Shown: positions 10,293-22,975 of the stretch, piece by piece
Numbering within the stretch: the first letter of the stretch is position 1
How the letters are laid out: every line of letters starts with the position of its first letter
NCBI RefSeq assembly: GCF_000210295.1
Contig: NC_026742.1
Span: 124,001 to 188,000, forward strand
Direction of reading: 5' to 3'
DNA from: Trypanosoma brucei gambiense DAL972
Lineage: Eukaryota > Euglenozoa > Kinetoplastea > Trypanosomatida > Trypanosomatidae
DNA length: 64,000 bases
Notes under the pieces: generated by a model
The model's input: the letters and a program-made list of their open reading frames with translations, nothing else
What the model was told of the DNA's origin: nothing
The model's database searches: none
Translations under genes and position numbers: made by a program

Positions 10293-11550
10293 GTGCTATA
10301 CTTGTCTCTTGGTACAACTTGCTCTGATTTGTGGTTGCCTGGGTTAACTGTGATTAAAACGGTCGGTCGTTGTAAACAGAACTACGTTTCCCCCTGGACT
10401 GCTTTTTCATTTGAAATTCTAACTTATACTCATGTTTGCATTACCAAACTACTTCAACAATTTATCCATCAAAATCCCTCCTCTAGCGGTCCCACTATCC
10501 CGCCAAGGAAATAAAATCACATGCATTTTACAAACTGTCACCCGCTTGTGTTCAGCCCTTAACATGACGTCTCAACATGAGGTCGAAAATAAACGCCGCT
10601 ACCACAGGCACTGTTGCATCAAACCAGGTATGAGTGAAATAAGGCCCCTCCTTTTCAGCCTTTCCGTTGCTTGGCAGCGCCTAATCCTAAGTTACTTTGC
10701 AATCGCAGTTCGTAGCGGTGTAGTTAAATGAACTTCATATTTTTTGTGTTTCATCCTATGCTTTGTGAATAGACGTTATATCCATTGAGAAGGAGTCTTT
10801 TCCGCTCTTTTATTTGAGACTCTCACCATATGAACCATAAATTCTCATATCTCTTCTATCTAAGCTATTTTCTGGTGAGGCTTGTTGTTATTGAGGGCTT
10901 TCTCTCAGCTTAACTTGTAGAAATCTATAAGATTAATGGAACGCTTATAGGAAATGGCTACTCTATACTTGTTTCTGAGTGTTAGGTTAAATTCAACTGC
11001 ATTTTTAAAAGTCATGTTGTGTCTAAATCACTAAGTCTATCACTTAGACACACATTTTACACCTCTACTTGCTTGAATGTAGAAACGAAGAAAATATTGT
11101 TCGTTCGAATAACTTTGGTAACTTAACTACGTGTAATGTCCGTTCAGACTCTCTTTTCCAGCACTATCTTGTGATTTGATAACAATTTTGTTTCTTACTT
11201 TTGTTCCTCTTGTTTTATTCACTCCTTTGCTTGACGCTGGTACAAACGATACTCCATACGGTTTGGTAAGCTTGCCACACAGCAACTTCTATACTCATTT
11301 CCTCTACCTCCTCAGTATCCCCACGTTAAACACCTTCAGCTTCCCACACTTCCAAGTCAAAGCGCTGACAGAACATCTATTTACTTATCATTCCTCGCAG
11401 TAGAAGCTTATAATCTAACTTTGACATATAATTAACCCAATGTTGACTGAACTACAGGTGCTTCCATTACTCCCATTTCATCCTTTCTATTTCTTTAATT
11501 GGTATATTATACACTAAATTTAGTCCTAACCAATACTCGTATTATTACTT
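10293..11550. other. Co-transposed region of VSG2
   Basis: About 1.26 kb of AT-rich DNA between the 70-bp block at 11551 and the VSG2 start. No ORF here looks like a real gene. The start-proximal 300 bp are less AT-rich, as in the neighbouring cassettes. Confidence 0.55.
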
Positions 11551-11620
11551 TGGTTTACACTTTTACAACACATTCTCCTATCAGTATCTTTATGACTATT
11601 ATTATACTATTATAGCTGGA
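11551..11620 (-). repeat. 70-bp repeat block C (degenerate)
   Basis: Coding strand: ATAATAGTATAATAATAG-type triplets followed by GGAGAATGTGTTGTAAAAGTGTAAACC. It is clearly related to blocks A and B but more diverged. It is the upstream homology block of VSG2. Confidence 0.65.
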
Positions 11621-11786
11621 ACTAATATTAATAAATAACAAAAAAGTTAATAAAAAATTGGAAAAGTACTTATTATTAACAGCCTTTCACCACACTACTT
11701 TTCACTCATAGGAAAATCTCACAACAAATTTTAAAAATTTAAAGTTTTTAATGTTTTTTCACTAATATGCACATTTACTTCAAAAC

Positions 11787-11804
11787 GTGTTTTAAAATGT
11801 AGAA
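11787..11804 (-). promoter_or_regulatory. Degenerate VSG 3'-UTR 16-mer, probably belonging to VSG3
   Basis: The plus strand has GTGTTTTAAAATGTAGA, a diverged form of the complement of the 16-mer, set in the same AT-rich context as the other VSG 3' UTRs. It lies 167 nt from 70-bp block C, the same spacing as in the other cassettes (125-197 nt). VSG3 itself ends at 17007, so the retroposon between them appears to have separated VSG3 from this box. Confidence 0.45.
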
Positions 11805-12214
11805 TTATTTTTATCGTAGTAATCTGCACACACCTCAATCGATTTATATACACTTCCCGGGCTCATCCTTTTTTCGCTGATATGTTTCCCATCCTCACGA
11901 TCCGCTACTCACGTCCTCCTGTAGGGTCTGGGTAACTGTGTCTTGTTGATGAAGTTCCGTTTGACATTATCTTCTATCATTTGAGAAAAATCTCACTGGT
12001 TGTCATCCGAGTGTTTCACATATTGTCAGTGGATATTTAGCATGATGTTGATCTTTTTTTCTTTATTCGTGGTAAGGTTATCGATTCCTTTTCATATGTG
12101 GTGGGAGTCGGATTTGCCGTTGGAAAGAAAAGTTCCCCTAAGAATTACGCAGGCTTAATACTAAAGTATAAGCAATCCCCTTTCACACTGCATACTCCAT
12201 GCTCAGACCTTAGT

Positions 12215-13645
12215 TTACTCAATGCCGAGCACTGTAACAATTGAGCCGATGTTTTTCTGCTTTTCCTCTTTTAGCTCATTTTTCCTATCAGAGATACGTG
12301 CCTTTTCATGCGCTGCTTGGAGGTGCATTGTTAGATATTGCTTGTGTGCACATACCTTTGAGCAGTGTGGGCATTGCTGTACAAAAGGGGACAGTGGCGT
12401 GATTTCAAGGGATCCTTCTTCACGCTTACTCTTGAGAGTGATTACGCTTTTGTGGTGTGTCCTGGTATGCCATACTAGTGTACACCATGACATGTAGGTA
12501 TTCTCACACCTTCCACATGCAAACTCTCTACGAGGGTTCTCTGTGTGCCTTTGAGCATTATGCCGTTTGTGTTTCGTCTCCTCTCTCTGATCTCTCATAT
12601 CCATCTCATCTGCCGGCGTATCATGCTCGGTCCCTATTTTTCTCTTTCTTAGCGTAGAGTTCAAGTTTTTTGTGTGTGAGTGTGTGACGAATCGGAGTTG
12701 GAGAGTGCTTTATCTATGATGTCGTGATTCGATCCACTTTTGGTAGTGGATTCTAGTTGTGTAGCTACTCTACGGTGGTTGCTTACCCTCTCACTTTTTT
12801 GATCCACTTTTTCAATGCTCATGCACTTGTAGCGTGTTAGCCATTTCGTGCTTTTGAAACCTCTCTTATATTTGTCGCAAACATAAAGTGGTGGCTCACT
12901 GTCATCCTCATTTTTGTTGTCTCCACTATTGTCGTCCTTTGCTTGCGACTTTGATATCTCCTTTGTCACTCTTCTTATTTTTATCGGTTTGGTCCGAGTG
13001 AGATATCATGCCCGTGGTGTTTTGCATTCATATGGGGTAACATCCAGCGGTGGTGGTATTCTTTACAGCGTGCATTACATTTTTCTCTTTCTGGCATTAC
13101 TTCCTGTAGCGGTGTTCTTGGTTCACCTTTCATCTGCTCCAGACTGCACTTATTTCTGGTGAGCCATGTTTTGCTTTTATACACCCGTTTGCACAGGAGG
13201 GATTCGTATGCTTGTGGTGCTCGCTCCTGTTCTTCTCCGCTGCTCACATCCTGTATTTCCGTTTGTTGTGCTACGTCGGTTTACTTTTCAGGATGTTTCA
13301 TGCGCACATGCCTAGTCAATCAGCCATATGTGGATAGTCCTTGTGACACCACTTACACTTGTAGGCAGTTGGTAACGACTGCTCTTCTTATCTTTTCCTC
13401 TTTTGTTGCTCTGTCTATACTGCTGGAGTTGTCAGAGGGTGTTTCGGTATGTGTTGTTGCAGTAGTCCCTTTCGGTCGAATGCTTTACCGCGTACGTGAC
13501 ATTGATAGACTCCATTATATGCCTGTGTTGCTTTTTGCGCCATCTTTAATACAGTGAGTGCATTTTCACAAACCCACTGATGTATTTTCATCGTTTGAAA
13601 TCTCCTGCTTCTCGTCTCGCACACACGATGTTGCAAACTGGGCAT
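12215..13645 (-). pseudogene. Zinc-finger array at C terminus of the DIRE
   Basis: Three or more frames on the minus strand carry Cys/His modules. Examples are CPHCSKVCAHKQYLTMHL..AH and CGRCENTYMSWCTLVWHTRTH, both C-X2-C-X12-H-type, plus decayed modules CDKYKRGFKSTKWLTRYKC, a KSKTWLTRNKC module and CHVRGKAFDRKGLLQQHIPKH. The order and content match the C-terminal part of ingi copy 1 module by module, so the array is an ancestral feature of this element lineage and not a chance run. In LINEs of this clade C-terminal fingers are thought to bind nucleic acid. Confidence 0.7.
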
Positions 13646-16600
13646 ATGGCATGGTCATTCTGTCTTATAACTACTTTCACCTTGGTTTCCTCAGTTTCTT
13701 TCATCTTCACAATGTTTTGAGTGGTGGCAGGGTTATTATTGAGAATGTTCACCGTGTGGTGTGTACACTATCTATATTCCAGTTCGTCAACCTTTCGTGT
13801 GATTACCCTATGTAACCATCCAAAATGTTTTATAGTCCCTGTTTTAAATTAAGCTAACAGTGACTTATAATCCTTGTACAGTTCTTTGTTTTGAGGAGTC
13901 AATTTTATATGGTTAAATAAAGCACTGCGGTGTGTGTTTGGGCCGCTGCCTTCCGCAAAGTAGCGTTGTGCCTGATTACGTAATTGGCGCGCTATACCCG
14001 TGACAATATTTGTGATCCATGCAGGGTGGGTTTGCGGCATGTGGTTCCATTTGTTTCGAGCTCGTCTACTTCCTCATACAAGTGTGACACACACTGCAGG
14101 AACCTGCGCTTCGAATGACTAGGTGGTAACATTTTCCCACTGTATCAGCTGATGCCTTACCGTTCGCTTTACTTTTTAAATATTATTCTATTGCTCTTCT
14201 GTGATCAAAATCATCTATCTTGTGAAGACGGGCATCCTTCATGACATTTTACCGAGTCGCGTACTTTGGAATACCCGCGATAACATGTGCTGCCTGCGCT
14301 TGTACAAGTCCAAGCCTCTCCTTGTCTGATGGAGAAGCATTGAACAACCATGCAGCGATACCATAGCATACCTTTCCCTGGATTAAGGCTAAGTAAAATG
14401 CTCGGACGCTTTCTTTACTCGCTTTCCATTCACGTGATGCAACAGCCCGTAGTTTCATTAATTTCGTACTTACTTCTGTTTGTAGGCTGTGAGCATGTTT
14501 ACTTACTCAGTCCCTTGTGTGGCTGTATTGTCATCCCAATGAGCCTGGGATTTCTCCTCTCATTTAACATGTGCTCCCCCAGAATCAAGTGTAATGGGTC
14601 TCTGTCTCTATCTGGCACGAAAAAACATGCATTACGTTTTTTCTGCAGACACATTCATATAGTGCTCTACTCTCCAGCTCGATGTGCAATCCAGTCCTGC
14701 TTGCGGCGTCTGATGAATAGCTTCCCAGTCTGTGTTAGAGCATACTACAGTGAGGTCGCCTTCGAAGAAGCAGTGTTTAAGGGTTGACATGACATTTAGT
14801 TTCTTGGAGAGGGAGTTCATTCCAATAATGAATAGCAACAGCAACAACACGGAACCCTGTGGAACACCACACGTGAATAATATTTTCTTTGAGAGGGTGT
14901 TGTTTATTCGTACTACTGCGGTTCGTCCCTCAAGGAAATTTGCAACACATACAATGAGGCGCATGTCCACTTCACATCTTATAAATACATCTATTATACA
15001 CCTGTGATTCACAGAAACAAATACCACCGCATAATCTATGAATATCTCAGCAGTTTTCTCCCCTGATGCTCTATGTTTCACTAACTGTGAGTCTCATAGG
15101 GGCGTCTAACAAAGTAGATCTTCCCGGAAGAAAACCAGCTTTCTATGGTTGTGGCTTACATTCTACTGTGTCTCGCATACGTCTCTCTACAATCCTCTCC
15201 ATGAGCTTGCAGATGGTTCTGGTGAGCGTGACCGCTCCGAAGGATGCTATACACGTGCTCTGTTTGTTGGATTTGAGCAGTTGAACGATAACGCCTTGCT
15301 TCTACCTCTCTGGCACTCGGCGTCTCTGTAGGCTATAGTTGAAGAGCTTGAAAACACATTTGTTGCTACTGCGTCCTAATTGCTTTAAATGTTCACAATG
15401 TATATCGTCCTTACAGGGGGAAGTATATAAAAAGATTTCCTTCAGTGTTGTCTCAAGTTCTTCCATCGTTATTGGTGTGAATTCTCCGTTTACTCGATAA
15501 GGCATACTCACAGAAGGAGCATCTGGTGCTTTTGTCGACCGCTGTCGATACATCTGTGCTAGTTTATTAACTTGCTGTCTACATGTTAGAATATGGTCGT
15601 TTACTACCAGAACCGGAGATGTCAGTGGTCTCGGCGCATATATGGACTTAACTAAATTCAAACTTGTCGTATCGGTTACTGACATATTCGACACATTTTC
15701 CTTCTATCGTTGCAGGGACGCTTCGGCGGCACTTCCTTCTCTTGTATATAAGGGCATCTCTGTGTTTCTCAATTGTACATTCCCTTATTTTTGTGTTCAT
15801 TACTGCCTGTTCTTGTGTCCAGAACGGTGACGGTACTCTCTTACATTTCGGTATTGTTTACTTTGCTGCTGTGCGAATGCCATTTGTCACTGACTCACTC
15901 ACGGCAGCCACACTCTTTCTCAACTTCCTTGATTTTTCAAAATTGTTACACCACACACTTTTCTACAATCCCGTCAATTTGGTTTGTTACAAGCATACAA
16001 CGCCATTCGTGGCTTATTAATGGTGATCATTTCTGTACCAATCCCAATACACACCTCAAACGTTATCCAGTAGTGGTCACTATTTGGACTGAGTTTTGCC
16101 TTACATCTTGTGACTTCACAGTCTCTGTACATCGTACCGTCAGCAGATTATCTATTTGCCGTTTTAAGCATTCTTCTCGTCGTTGTGCCATCATTTGAAA
16201 TTTTGATATCATTTTGTAGACACCATTCCAAAGTGCATTCTCGTGCTGTATCATTTGAGTGAAGCGGGTTCCATAACTCATGATATGCGTTGGTGTCGGA
16301 TCCTATCACTAGCGGTCCAGTTGGGTTCACAAGGCTCTCAAGCGGGAAAGTGGTAAAATTTTCTTTCGTGTGAAGTAAGCTGATTTTATAGTTAACATAA
16401 GATCAGCTGAAAACATCAGTGCTGCCGACCCTCTTTTCAGAAGGCCCTCCTTGTTTGGACCTTGGATGACTCCCACGCCATCTTTGGCTAAAATTGATAC
16501 AACACCACGATGCGGAGAGCGTGCCACTTATGTGTTGTTATCCACTCATTTTTAATATGCAGTACTCTTCTGCTGCCAAGTGAGTCTCCTGCAATAGACA

Positions 16601-16693
16601 GAAAACTACCATATCCTCGTCGAGTTTCTTTTCCAAAGCGGTCCACTTCACCTGGTAGAGATCTTCAGAATTCCACTGGGCTCCACGAATAAC

Positions 16694-16714
16694 AGGACAG
16701 GGATTTTCCACATC
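16694..16714 (-). other. Decayed 2A motif in the DIRE
   Basis: The minus strand reads LLRKDVENPCP where intact ingi copies read LLSGDVEENPGP: one residue is missing before NP and the essential Gly is Cys. The position, just before the endonuclease domain, is the same. Ribosome skipping would not be expected. Confidence 0.75.
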
Positions 16715-17006
16715 TTTTCTAAGTAGTATAAACCTACGTATCTCAATCGAGGGACGCTCGCACGTGCAGAGGAGCAGTGTAATATATTTATTTACCCCAG
16801 AGTGCCGATGCTGCTGCATGCTCCTTCTCTGGTCACCAAAATCTTCTACCATGCCACAATCCGTTCGAACCGGGAGTAATGCGGGCACTTGTCTTTCTTC
16901 TCGACGTAATAATAGACACTGGCGCCACGATAATGTGGCATGCGTCACCATGGCAAGTTTCATAGTTTTATAAAATTGAAAAAAAATACTTAAAATCCTT
17001 AAAATT

Positions 17007-18488
17007 TTAAATTTTTACCAAACTCACAAACGCAGCAAATACCAGAGCAAAATTCTTATGGACGAGAATACTGGAATCCTTGCATTTTACTTTGATACAA
17101 CCACAGTCGGATTTTTCACCATGTTTCCGCCCCTCATTCTCCTTTTCACAGTCCTCTTTTTTGGTATGTCTTGTTCACCTATTTGAGGCAGTTTTTTCAT
17201 CTTTACATTCTTGTTTTTCTGTTTTTTTCTGCTTTTTGGTTGGTTTTCTTATCCAATTTGCACATATTTTCCCCACTTCCTTCGACTTCTCTACATGAGG
17301 TCGTGCATTTATCGCCTATCTCTTTCTTTTCGCAAGTTGTGTCTGTTTCTGTGATCTCAACAACTCCTAGAGTTGGTGGTGCCAGTGGTGAGGTCGTTCC
17401 CTCCGTGGATAGCTTTGCTGTTTCGTACGTATGTCTTGCTGTCAGGGCTAGGTTCTGTAGCTGGTGATGATGGTGGCGTAGAGCTACAGAAGCTGTTTGG
17501 CCAGTTTTTAGCTTTTCGATTGCCTCACGCACATTGTTTTTCCGGGGTATGCCCGTTCCGGGTATTTTAACTGAGCTACGTAATTTACACAGTTTTTGTC
17601 GGTGGCGCAGTCGCATTGGCTGCTTCTGTATTTTCCAAAGATATAGCGAATTTCTTCGCCAGTCTGGACTTCTGGCTACTGCCCAAGCATGCTGTGGAAT
17701 ATTTCTAGCCGGCTGCTGCTCAGTTCGGACGTTAGGGTCAGTTTTACTGTGGCCGGTTTGAAAAGGCCTGTCGCATGTGATACCACCGCTTACTTGGGGC
17801 GCATTGTTTCCGCCGCATTCCGTCGCGTCCCCGCTTGTTTTTTTTTGCACAGGAAAATCATGTCGGCCAGTACCTTTTTTTCCTACTGCTCTATTACCGC
17901 CTGTGGTCGGGCTGCAGCTGTTTCTTTTTGTTCCGAAGCCGCCTTCCGTGTACTTTTTGTCTTTGTCGCCGTATATTGCTGTGAGTATGTCTTCTATCGC
18001 TTTTTTGTGGGCGCTAGCGGATGCTCTTTGTGCTTCTTCGTACTTTTCTTGCAGTGTGTCGGCTTCCTTCATCGGTTCTGTTATGATCGCTCGAGCTGAG
18101 GCTTTCTGGGCTGTGTTGGTGAGCTTGGCATGAATATATATATATATTTGTTTTCAGGTCCATGTTTTGAGTTTATTATCTCTGTTATGTGCTGTTGCCA
18201 CGCTTTCAGTTTCGCCGCATCGTCGGCCCCTTGCATCAGATCCTTGTATTTTCCATTAGCATCTTTTAGGAAGTCGTCATCTGCTACTGATACATTGAGG
18301 TTGTAGACTGGCGTCTGTAGCTCTGAAAACGGTGCAATGGCTTCGCCGGCGTCTGGCGGCTTGATTTCGTTCTTTTAACTAAACAAGTTGCAGAGAGCGC
18401 CAAATTCAGCTGGGTGTTGGTTCTTGGCTGCATCTCCGATCCTTACCAGTATACACAGAGCAAGAAATTTAATAATTAACATATTCAT
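17007..18488 (-). pseudogene. VSG3 pseudogene, type B, with stops, frameshifts and an AT-repeat insertion
   Basis: The minus strand starts with ATG at 18486-18488 and a signal-peptide-like segment (MNMLIIKFLALCILVRIGDA). A TAA at 18375-18377 stops the frame after about 37 codons. Further on, an (AT)7 run at 18134-18147 shifts the frame, after which type-B-like sequence continues through 18072-17203 with extra frame changes in the middle. The C-terminal Cys-rich module is scrambled, but a GPI-signal-like tail is readable and ends with TAA at 17007-17009. The expected 16-mer is not found directly downstream because the DIRE begins there. Confidence 0.85.
18134..18147. repeat. (AT)7 run inside VSG3
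   Basis: Seven AT units interrupt the N-terminal domain and encode Tyr-Ile repeats before the frame is lost. A similar run interrupts VSG7. Confidence 0.9.
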
Positions 18489-20335
18489 ACCTTTTTCTTT
18501 ATTTACTGCTATTCGTGGCACTACTTTTGTGTCACTTCAGTTTGCGCTAGGTGGCTGTCTGTGTAGCTTCACAGCTGGATACGCTGGTCAAGTTTCCCGC
18601 TGATGCTTAAAAAATGGCAGTAACAGATTTTGTGAGCAGTGATACTATAACTTTTTGCCGTGCCTACACGAGGCTATCGCTACTTTATTGTTCTGCCGCT
18701 TCCTACAATTTCTTCTTGTTAAACAAATTCTCTTCTTTACCACATGACCATTAACCTGTCCATATTCAATATTCGATTTCTTTTTATTTACAACATAAGA
18801 TCGAATTTTATTCAAGTCTCCCGAACCATACTTCCACCTTTTCAACTCTTTATACCAGCTGACCGTTCTCTGTAGGATTTCTAACAATTAACTTCGCTTT
18901 CTCTTTCCACGGAATTGTCTTCTATGAAAATAAATGAATAAAACCTTCCCAATTTCACCACTATTGGGAATAGAAAAGAATCTCTCCTCATAATCTAATC
19001 CAATCTTTCCTCACCTCAAAACAAATCTCTCTCCAACAGCTTTTTCTTGAACTGCACGTCAAATTAGTAAAGGTTTGTAAATACTCTGCTGTGACTACCA
19101 TTCCTCACTTCCATTAAGTAACTCTTCAAATGCGTATTCAAACCTTTTAAATGCCCAAACTCTGGCTATCAAACCTTTTCTACTACGGAAAGGATTGCCA
19201 CTGGGAGGTGATCTCAGTAAATGCGGTAGCTTCTTATCCTCTTCTTTTCTGTGCCCAAAATTGAAAAACCAATAACATCTTTCCATCTTGTCCCCGACAA
19301 TATCTTCTTCGTTAAATTTATCTTTACTTTCTGTACTACTTTGTATAATATACTTTACAGCATTCTCATACTTTTCTCCATCACAAAAAATAACCTCAGA
19401 CCTACCAACAGTTATTACAATATCCTCATCACTTGCATTCGGTTTTTCTAAAAATTCCATAATTTATCTAGGTCTCTTAACATGATTATACAAACCTCCC
19501 ATCGCAATTGTAATAATTTAAATATGGCTCAGTTTCGCACTCAATATTAGCTTACAGGATCTTTTTGTTGTATGAGTTTGAACTACAACCACAAATAGTC
19601 AGTGTTCCTTAGGAATACTTTTTGGTATATTTGTAATTGTGCCCTGTTGAAGAGGTATTGAGGTTAAACATAACAAATTTAATGTAAATGTTATCGTAAA
19701 GTTCTCAATATAACGATTTGAATATCCCAATATACTTCCAAAATTTTAGAGGGTTATAAAGAAACCTTTAAATCATAAGAAGATAAATCTGTTGCATTCT
19801 AAATGTGCTTAGTTGAGGAATAAGTAGGCAAATGTGCAAGTAATCCCTTAAATTTATTATTACGTATGTGTTACAATGCATGTTTTCATCTTATGTAGCT
19901 AATTTTTGAGTAACCGTCTACATTTCTTGATTGATAAGTTAGCTTCAGGCATAGCAGATACCACACACCACATGAATTCTCGGGATTCTTATATTAATAA
20001 AATTTCCCTATGAGTTGTTATAGTAATTGAAGTAGCCAGTTGCGCAACTGGATTCAGATATACTAACAAGTTTACCACATTCTTGTGATAAGTACAGCTG
20101 CTCTACCTTCCCTATATAATGCACTCCCTCACTACATAATTGTCTCCTTCACCATCTCCTTGTGCATGATGATTCCCATAGTAATATTTGTAAATTAAGC
20201 TGCTTTTACACCATTTCTCTCTTTTTTTTGGTTTTTTAATAATAGTCCTGCGCTCTCCAATTCAACTACTCCCATTTTACCCTTACCGTTGTCTTAGGTG
20301 ATTCTATCGTTGTCAAATATTTTTCTTAACAATCA
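18489..20335 (-). other. Co-transposed region of VSG3 with an unrecognised coding remnant
   Basis: This region (1.85 kb) is the longest in the array. It contains protein-like minus-strand sequence: 19095-19460 (121 codons, with ERCYWFFNFGHRKEEDKK and AFKRFEYAFEELLNG) and, in other frames, 18645-18887 (WYKELKRWKYGSGDLNKI). Both are rich in charged and aromatic residues, unlike VSG sequence, and may be two parts of one broken gene. I do not recognise the family; RHS or ESAG remnants are possible. The rest (19500-20335) is AT-rich with nothing I can identify. Confidence 0.4.
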
Positions 20336-20410
20336 CATTTATTATAATTATATTCGTATATACACTCACAACACCCTCCTATAATTATTATCATTACCAT
20401 AACTATTATC
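20336..20410 (-). repeat. 70-bp repeat block D
   Basis: Coding strand: ATAATAGTTATGGTAATGATAATAATT followed by GAGGGTGTTGTGAGTGTATATACGAATATAATTATAAT. The TATATACGAATAT element is characteristic of the 70-bp repeat. This is the upstream block of VSG3. Confidence 0.8.
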
Positions 20411-20534
20411 CGGAGCATAAGCAAAGTAAGCAAATTAAAATAGAATTCATTTTTCACACCTTATCACTTTACTAATTTTCACCTATAGGCCATTATTATA
20501 CACATTTTACTAATTTACTCATTTTTATCACAAA

Positions 20535-20550
20535 TTGTTAAAATATAGCA
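20535..20550 (-). promoter_or_regulatory. VSG4 3'-UTR 16-mer, 14/16
   Basis: The plus strand TTGTTAAAATATAGCA differs at two positions from the complement of the VSG 16-mer. It lies directly after the decayed C-terminal tail of VSG4. Confidence 0.7.
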
Positions 20551-20569
20551 AAATTTCAGCAAGGAAAAA

Positions 20570-22081
20570 AGATTGGTATTTTAAAAACAGAAAGAGCACA
20601 AAAACAGTAGCAATCACAGTAAATTTATTATTTACAAGAATACTGTAATCCTTATACTTATCATCAATCCATTCACTTTTAGCTTTTGCTCCTGGAGCTA
20701 GTCAACATTTTTGGCCTTGAAGTCCTCTTTTTTAGAGTAGTCAGAGCATTTTTTGATTTTTGGGTTACTTCCGCTTTTTCTCTTGTTTTCTCCACTTCAT
20801 TTTTCGCATCCTTACTCAATGTGCTATATTAACCCACTGTCTTGCTATTGGTGTAAGTGTACCCCTCCCTTTCTGTTTTGTAGTTCCCTGACTTTTGCTT
20901 CCGGATCAGCTTGGGCTTTGTTGGGATAATAGCTGATTGCTCTGTTCAGCTCAATGAGTGAGGTTAGTGCATCGATGCTGGTGTCATCGGATCCGCTTGC
21001 CGTTTTAGATATCTTCTGATCTTTGAGTTTGTCCCAGAAAAGCTTTAAGAACTCGGTGTTATCGGTTTTATATACGGCATCTATTTTGTTGTTAATATCC
21101 GAGTCGTCAGCGCTTGTGTGGGTTTCATTTTTTCCCCTATAAACACTCTTTTCATTGCAGCTTTGAAATGTTTGTTGGTCTTCAGACTTCCAATGTTCTT
21201 TGGATCGAGGATCGTCCCCTGGAATTTCGAGCCAGGTAGCATCGTGGTCATTTCATCGTAATCTGCTTTGTATAACTTGAGTTTAGGGTTTTTGCCGCCG
21301 GGCTGCTTGCCCCAAAGTCGGTCGAGTCTGCTTTCGTCGGTGTCGCGGCTACTGGGTTCCGTCCAAAATAGCCTCCGGCGAAGTATAACGTCGATTTGAT
21401 AGCAGCGGCTGACGTTACCCCGCCACTGTCCACTTTGAACATTACGCAGTTGGCATTGTCAGACAGCCCGCCGTTTGAAATGCCGTTGGTTGTTTTAAGC
21501 GCCGTGAAACCAGATCCGGTGATTCCTGTGATTTCGCTGCTGCCCTCACCTAGGTCTGCTAGGTCCGTTGCCGGTGTCCTGTCGACCGCATCTGTAAGCT
21601 GTTTCACTACGGCACCTGCTGCGCTTCCACCTGTGGCGGTTGTGATACAGCCGACATTGTTCGTTCCCCAGAATCCCAGCGCCACATTGAAAAACTCGGC
21701 TATGTGACCCCTAAGGAATTCGGTGGTGGTTACGACTTTTATCGCCGCTGTTCTTTTCTGTTGAAGATTGTTTGCTAAATCACTGATTTCGGCAGCTATT
21801 GCTTCTGTAATTGGGAGCCAATTATTCTTTGTTGCGTTGGACTTGTTTGTTTATAGATAGAGATCTGCTTGGAGTTTCAACTTGATAAGCTTATTAATGT
21901 TGCCGGTCCGGTCAGTCAGCAGTTTGGCTCCGCATCCTGGCACTTTTGCTAGAGTTTCGGACAACTTCGCTAGTTGCGACCATTCCCCCTTTAGCAGTGC
22001 TCCACCATTGGCTGCATGAGCCGTCGGGATAATATTGATTGCCAGTATACTTATCACGGGTACTATGCAGTGTCCCTTCAT
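20570..22081 (-). pseudogene. VSG4 pseudogene, type A
   Basis: The start at 22081 encodes a signal peptide and a type-A-like beginning (GEWSQLAKLSETLAKVPGCG), open to 21851. After a frame break, 21248-21685 encodes the middle of a type A N-terminal domain (GFWGTNNVGCITTATGG). Below 21248 the frame is broken repeatedly; fragments of the C-terminal region and a GPI-signal-like tail are readable to about 20570, where the normal stop seems lost. It is a multi-lesion pseudogene, and the lower end is approximate. Confidence 0.8.
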
Positions 22082-22909
22082 AGTATGCTGTGCTGCTTGA
22101 GGTGAACTCTAGATCGCGCTTGAAAGAGTCTAAGATCCTCTGTTACTTGTTTTTCAAAGACCGCCGATTTCTTTGTTGTTATGGTGGTCAATAGCGGTTA
22201 TCATGGCGACAACTTTTATGTTTAACATCTGTATGTAGTTGGAAAACCGACGACTGATGTCAGTTATGCAAACCACATGTTGTTGTTTTTTTTTTGAAAT
22301 CTTCCGATTATTTATTTGTGGTTATGGTTGAATAGAATTCTGAGCGCATGCCATTTTTCCTGCGCTGCTACGCAAAAAAAAATTAGAACTCTTTGTAACA
22401 TTCAAAACCCTCTTTACAATCATCCATAAAATCTCCTCTGCGTAACGGTTATACTCCTTCTAAAGTGAAAGTAAAAAAAGCCCTATAAAGAATAATCAGT
22501 TAACTTTTGTCCAAAAGCACGTTAGGCTCAGCTTTAAAATTAAAAGGTGGAGCCGAAACGATAACCTCTGCTATAGGGTCTATCCATTTGTCTGTCAAAT
22601 ACAGCGCATTATTTTATTCTCTATCATTTTCTTCTGTACTTTAATTTCGCTTATTCTGTCATTTTGATCTTTATTCCTGTGTTTACTGCCTTTATCACAC
22701 TTAATAATTTATATCTCATCTACCTTGTGCACCGCATTGTGTCTAGCCCGCTATCCACTCCGTACTATATGTGTATATAATGATGTACTCGTTATATTCG
22801 TGTACTTTACTACTCATATTATAACTCTCTCTCACTTTCTTCAAATGCACCATTTCCATAGACCTGAGTTATCCATTTATACTCAGGTATTTAGCCTCTA
22901 CTACCACTT
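22082..22909. other. Co-transposed region of VSG4
   Basis: The region spans 0.83 kb, AT-rich, with no convincing gene. The shortest such region in the array. Confidence 0.55.
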
Positions 22910-22975
22910 TTATTATAATATTAGTATAAACTAACATTCACAACACTCATCTATTTATTATTATTATTACTAACT
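22910..22975 (-). repeat. 70-bp repeat block E (degenerate)
   Basis: Coding strand: GTAATAATAATAATAAATAG followed by ATGAGTGTTGTGAATGTTAG and a TACTAATATTATAATAA tail. It is the upstream block of VSG4. Confidence 0.75.

Larger units (their letters stand above)
11845..16963 (-). mobile_element. Degenerate ingi/L1Tc-related element (DIRE), inserted in VSG3 3' UTR
   Basis: Broken open frames on the minus strand together spell a full ingi-clade polyprotein. In order: a leader with a decayed 2A motif (16694-16714); an AP endonuclease start (GAQWNSEDLYQVKW, CLLQETHLA) and middle (VIGSDTNAYHELW); the RT N-terminal region (15302-15694, KSIYAPRPLTSPVLVVND); the RT core with CGVPQGSVL at 14632-15081; the RT thumb (14249-14458, AFYLALIQGKVCYG); and a zinc-finger-rich C terminus (12215-13645). 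Stops and frameshifts occur throughout, so it is long dead. The left boundary is a guess from where VSG-type 3'-UTR sequence resumes; the right boundary lies within about 45 bp of the VSG3 stop. Confidence 0.85.

Noticed and set aside
13159..13557. 132-codon plus-strand frame within the DIRE
   Set aside because: Antisense to the zinc-finger part of the DIRE polyprotein; Cys-rich only because of that.
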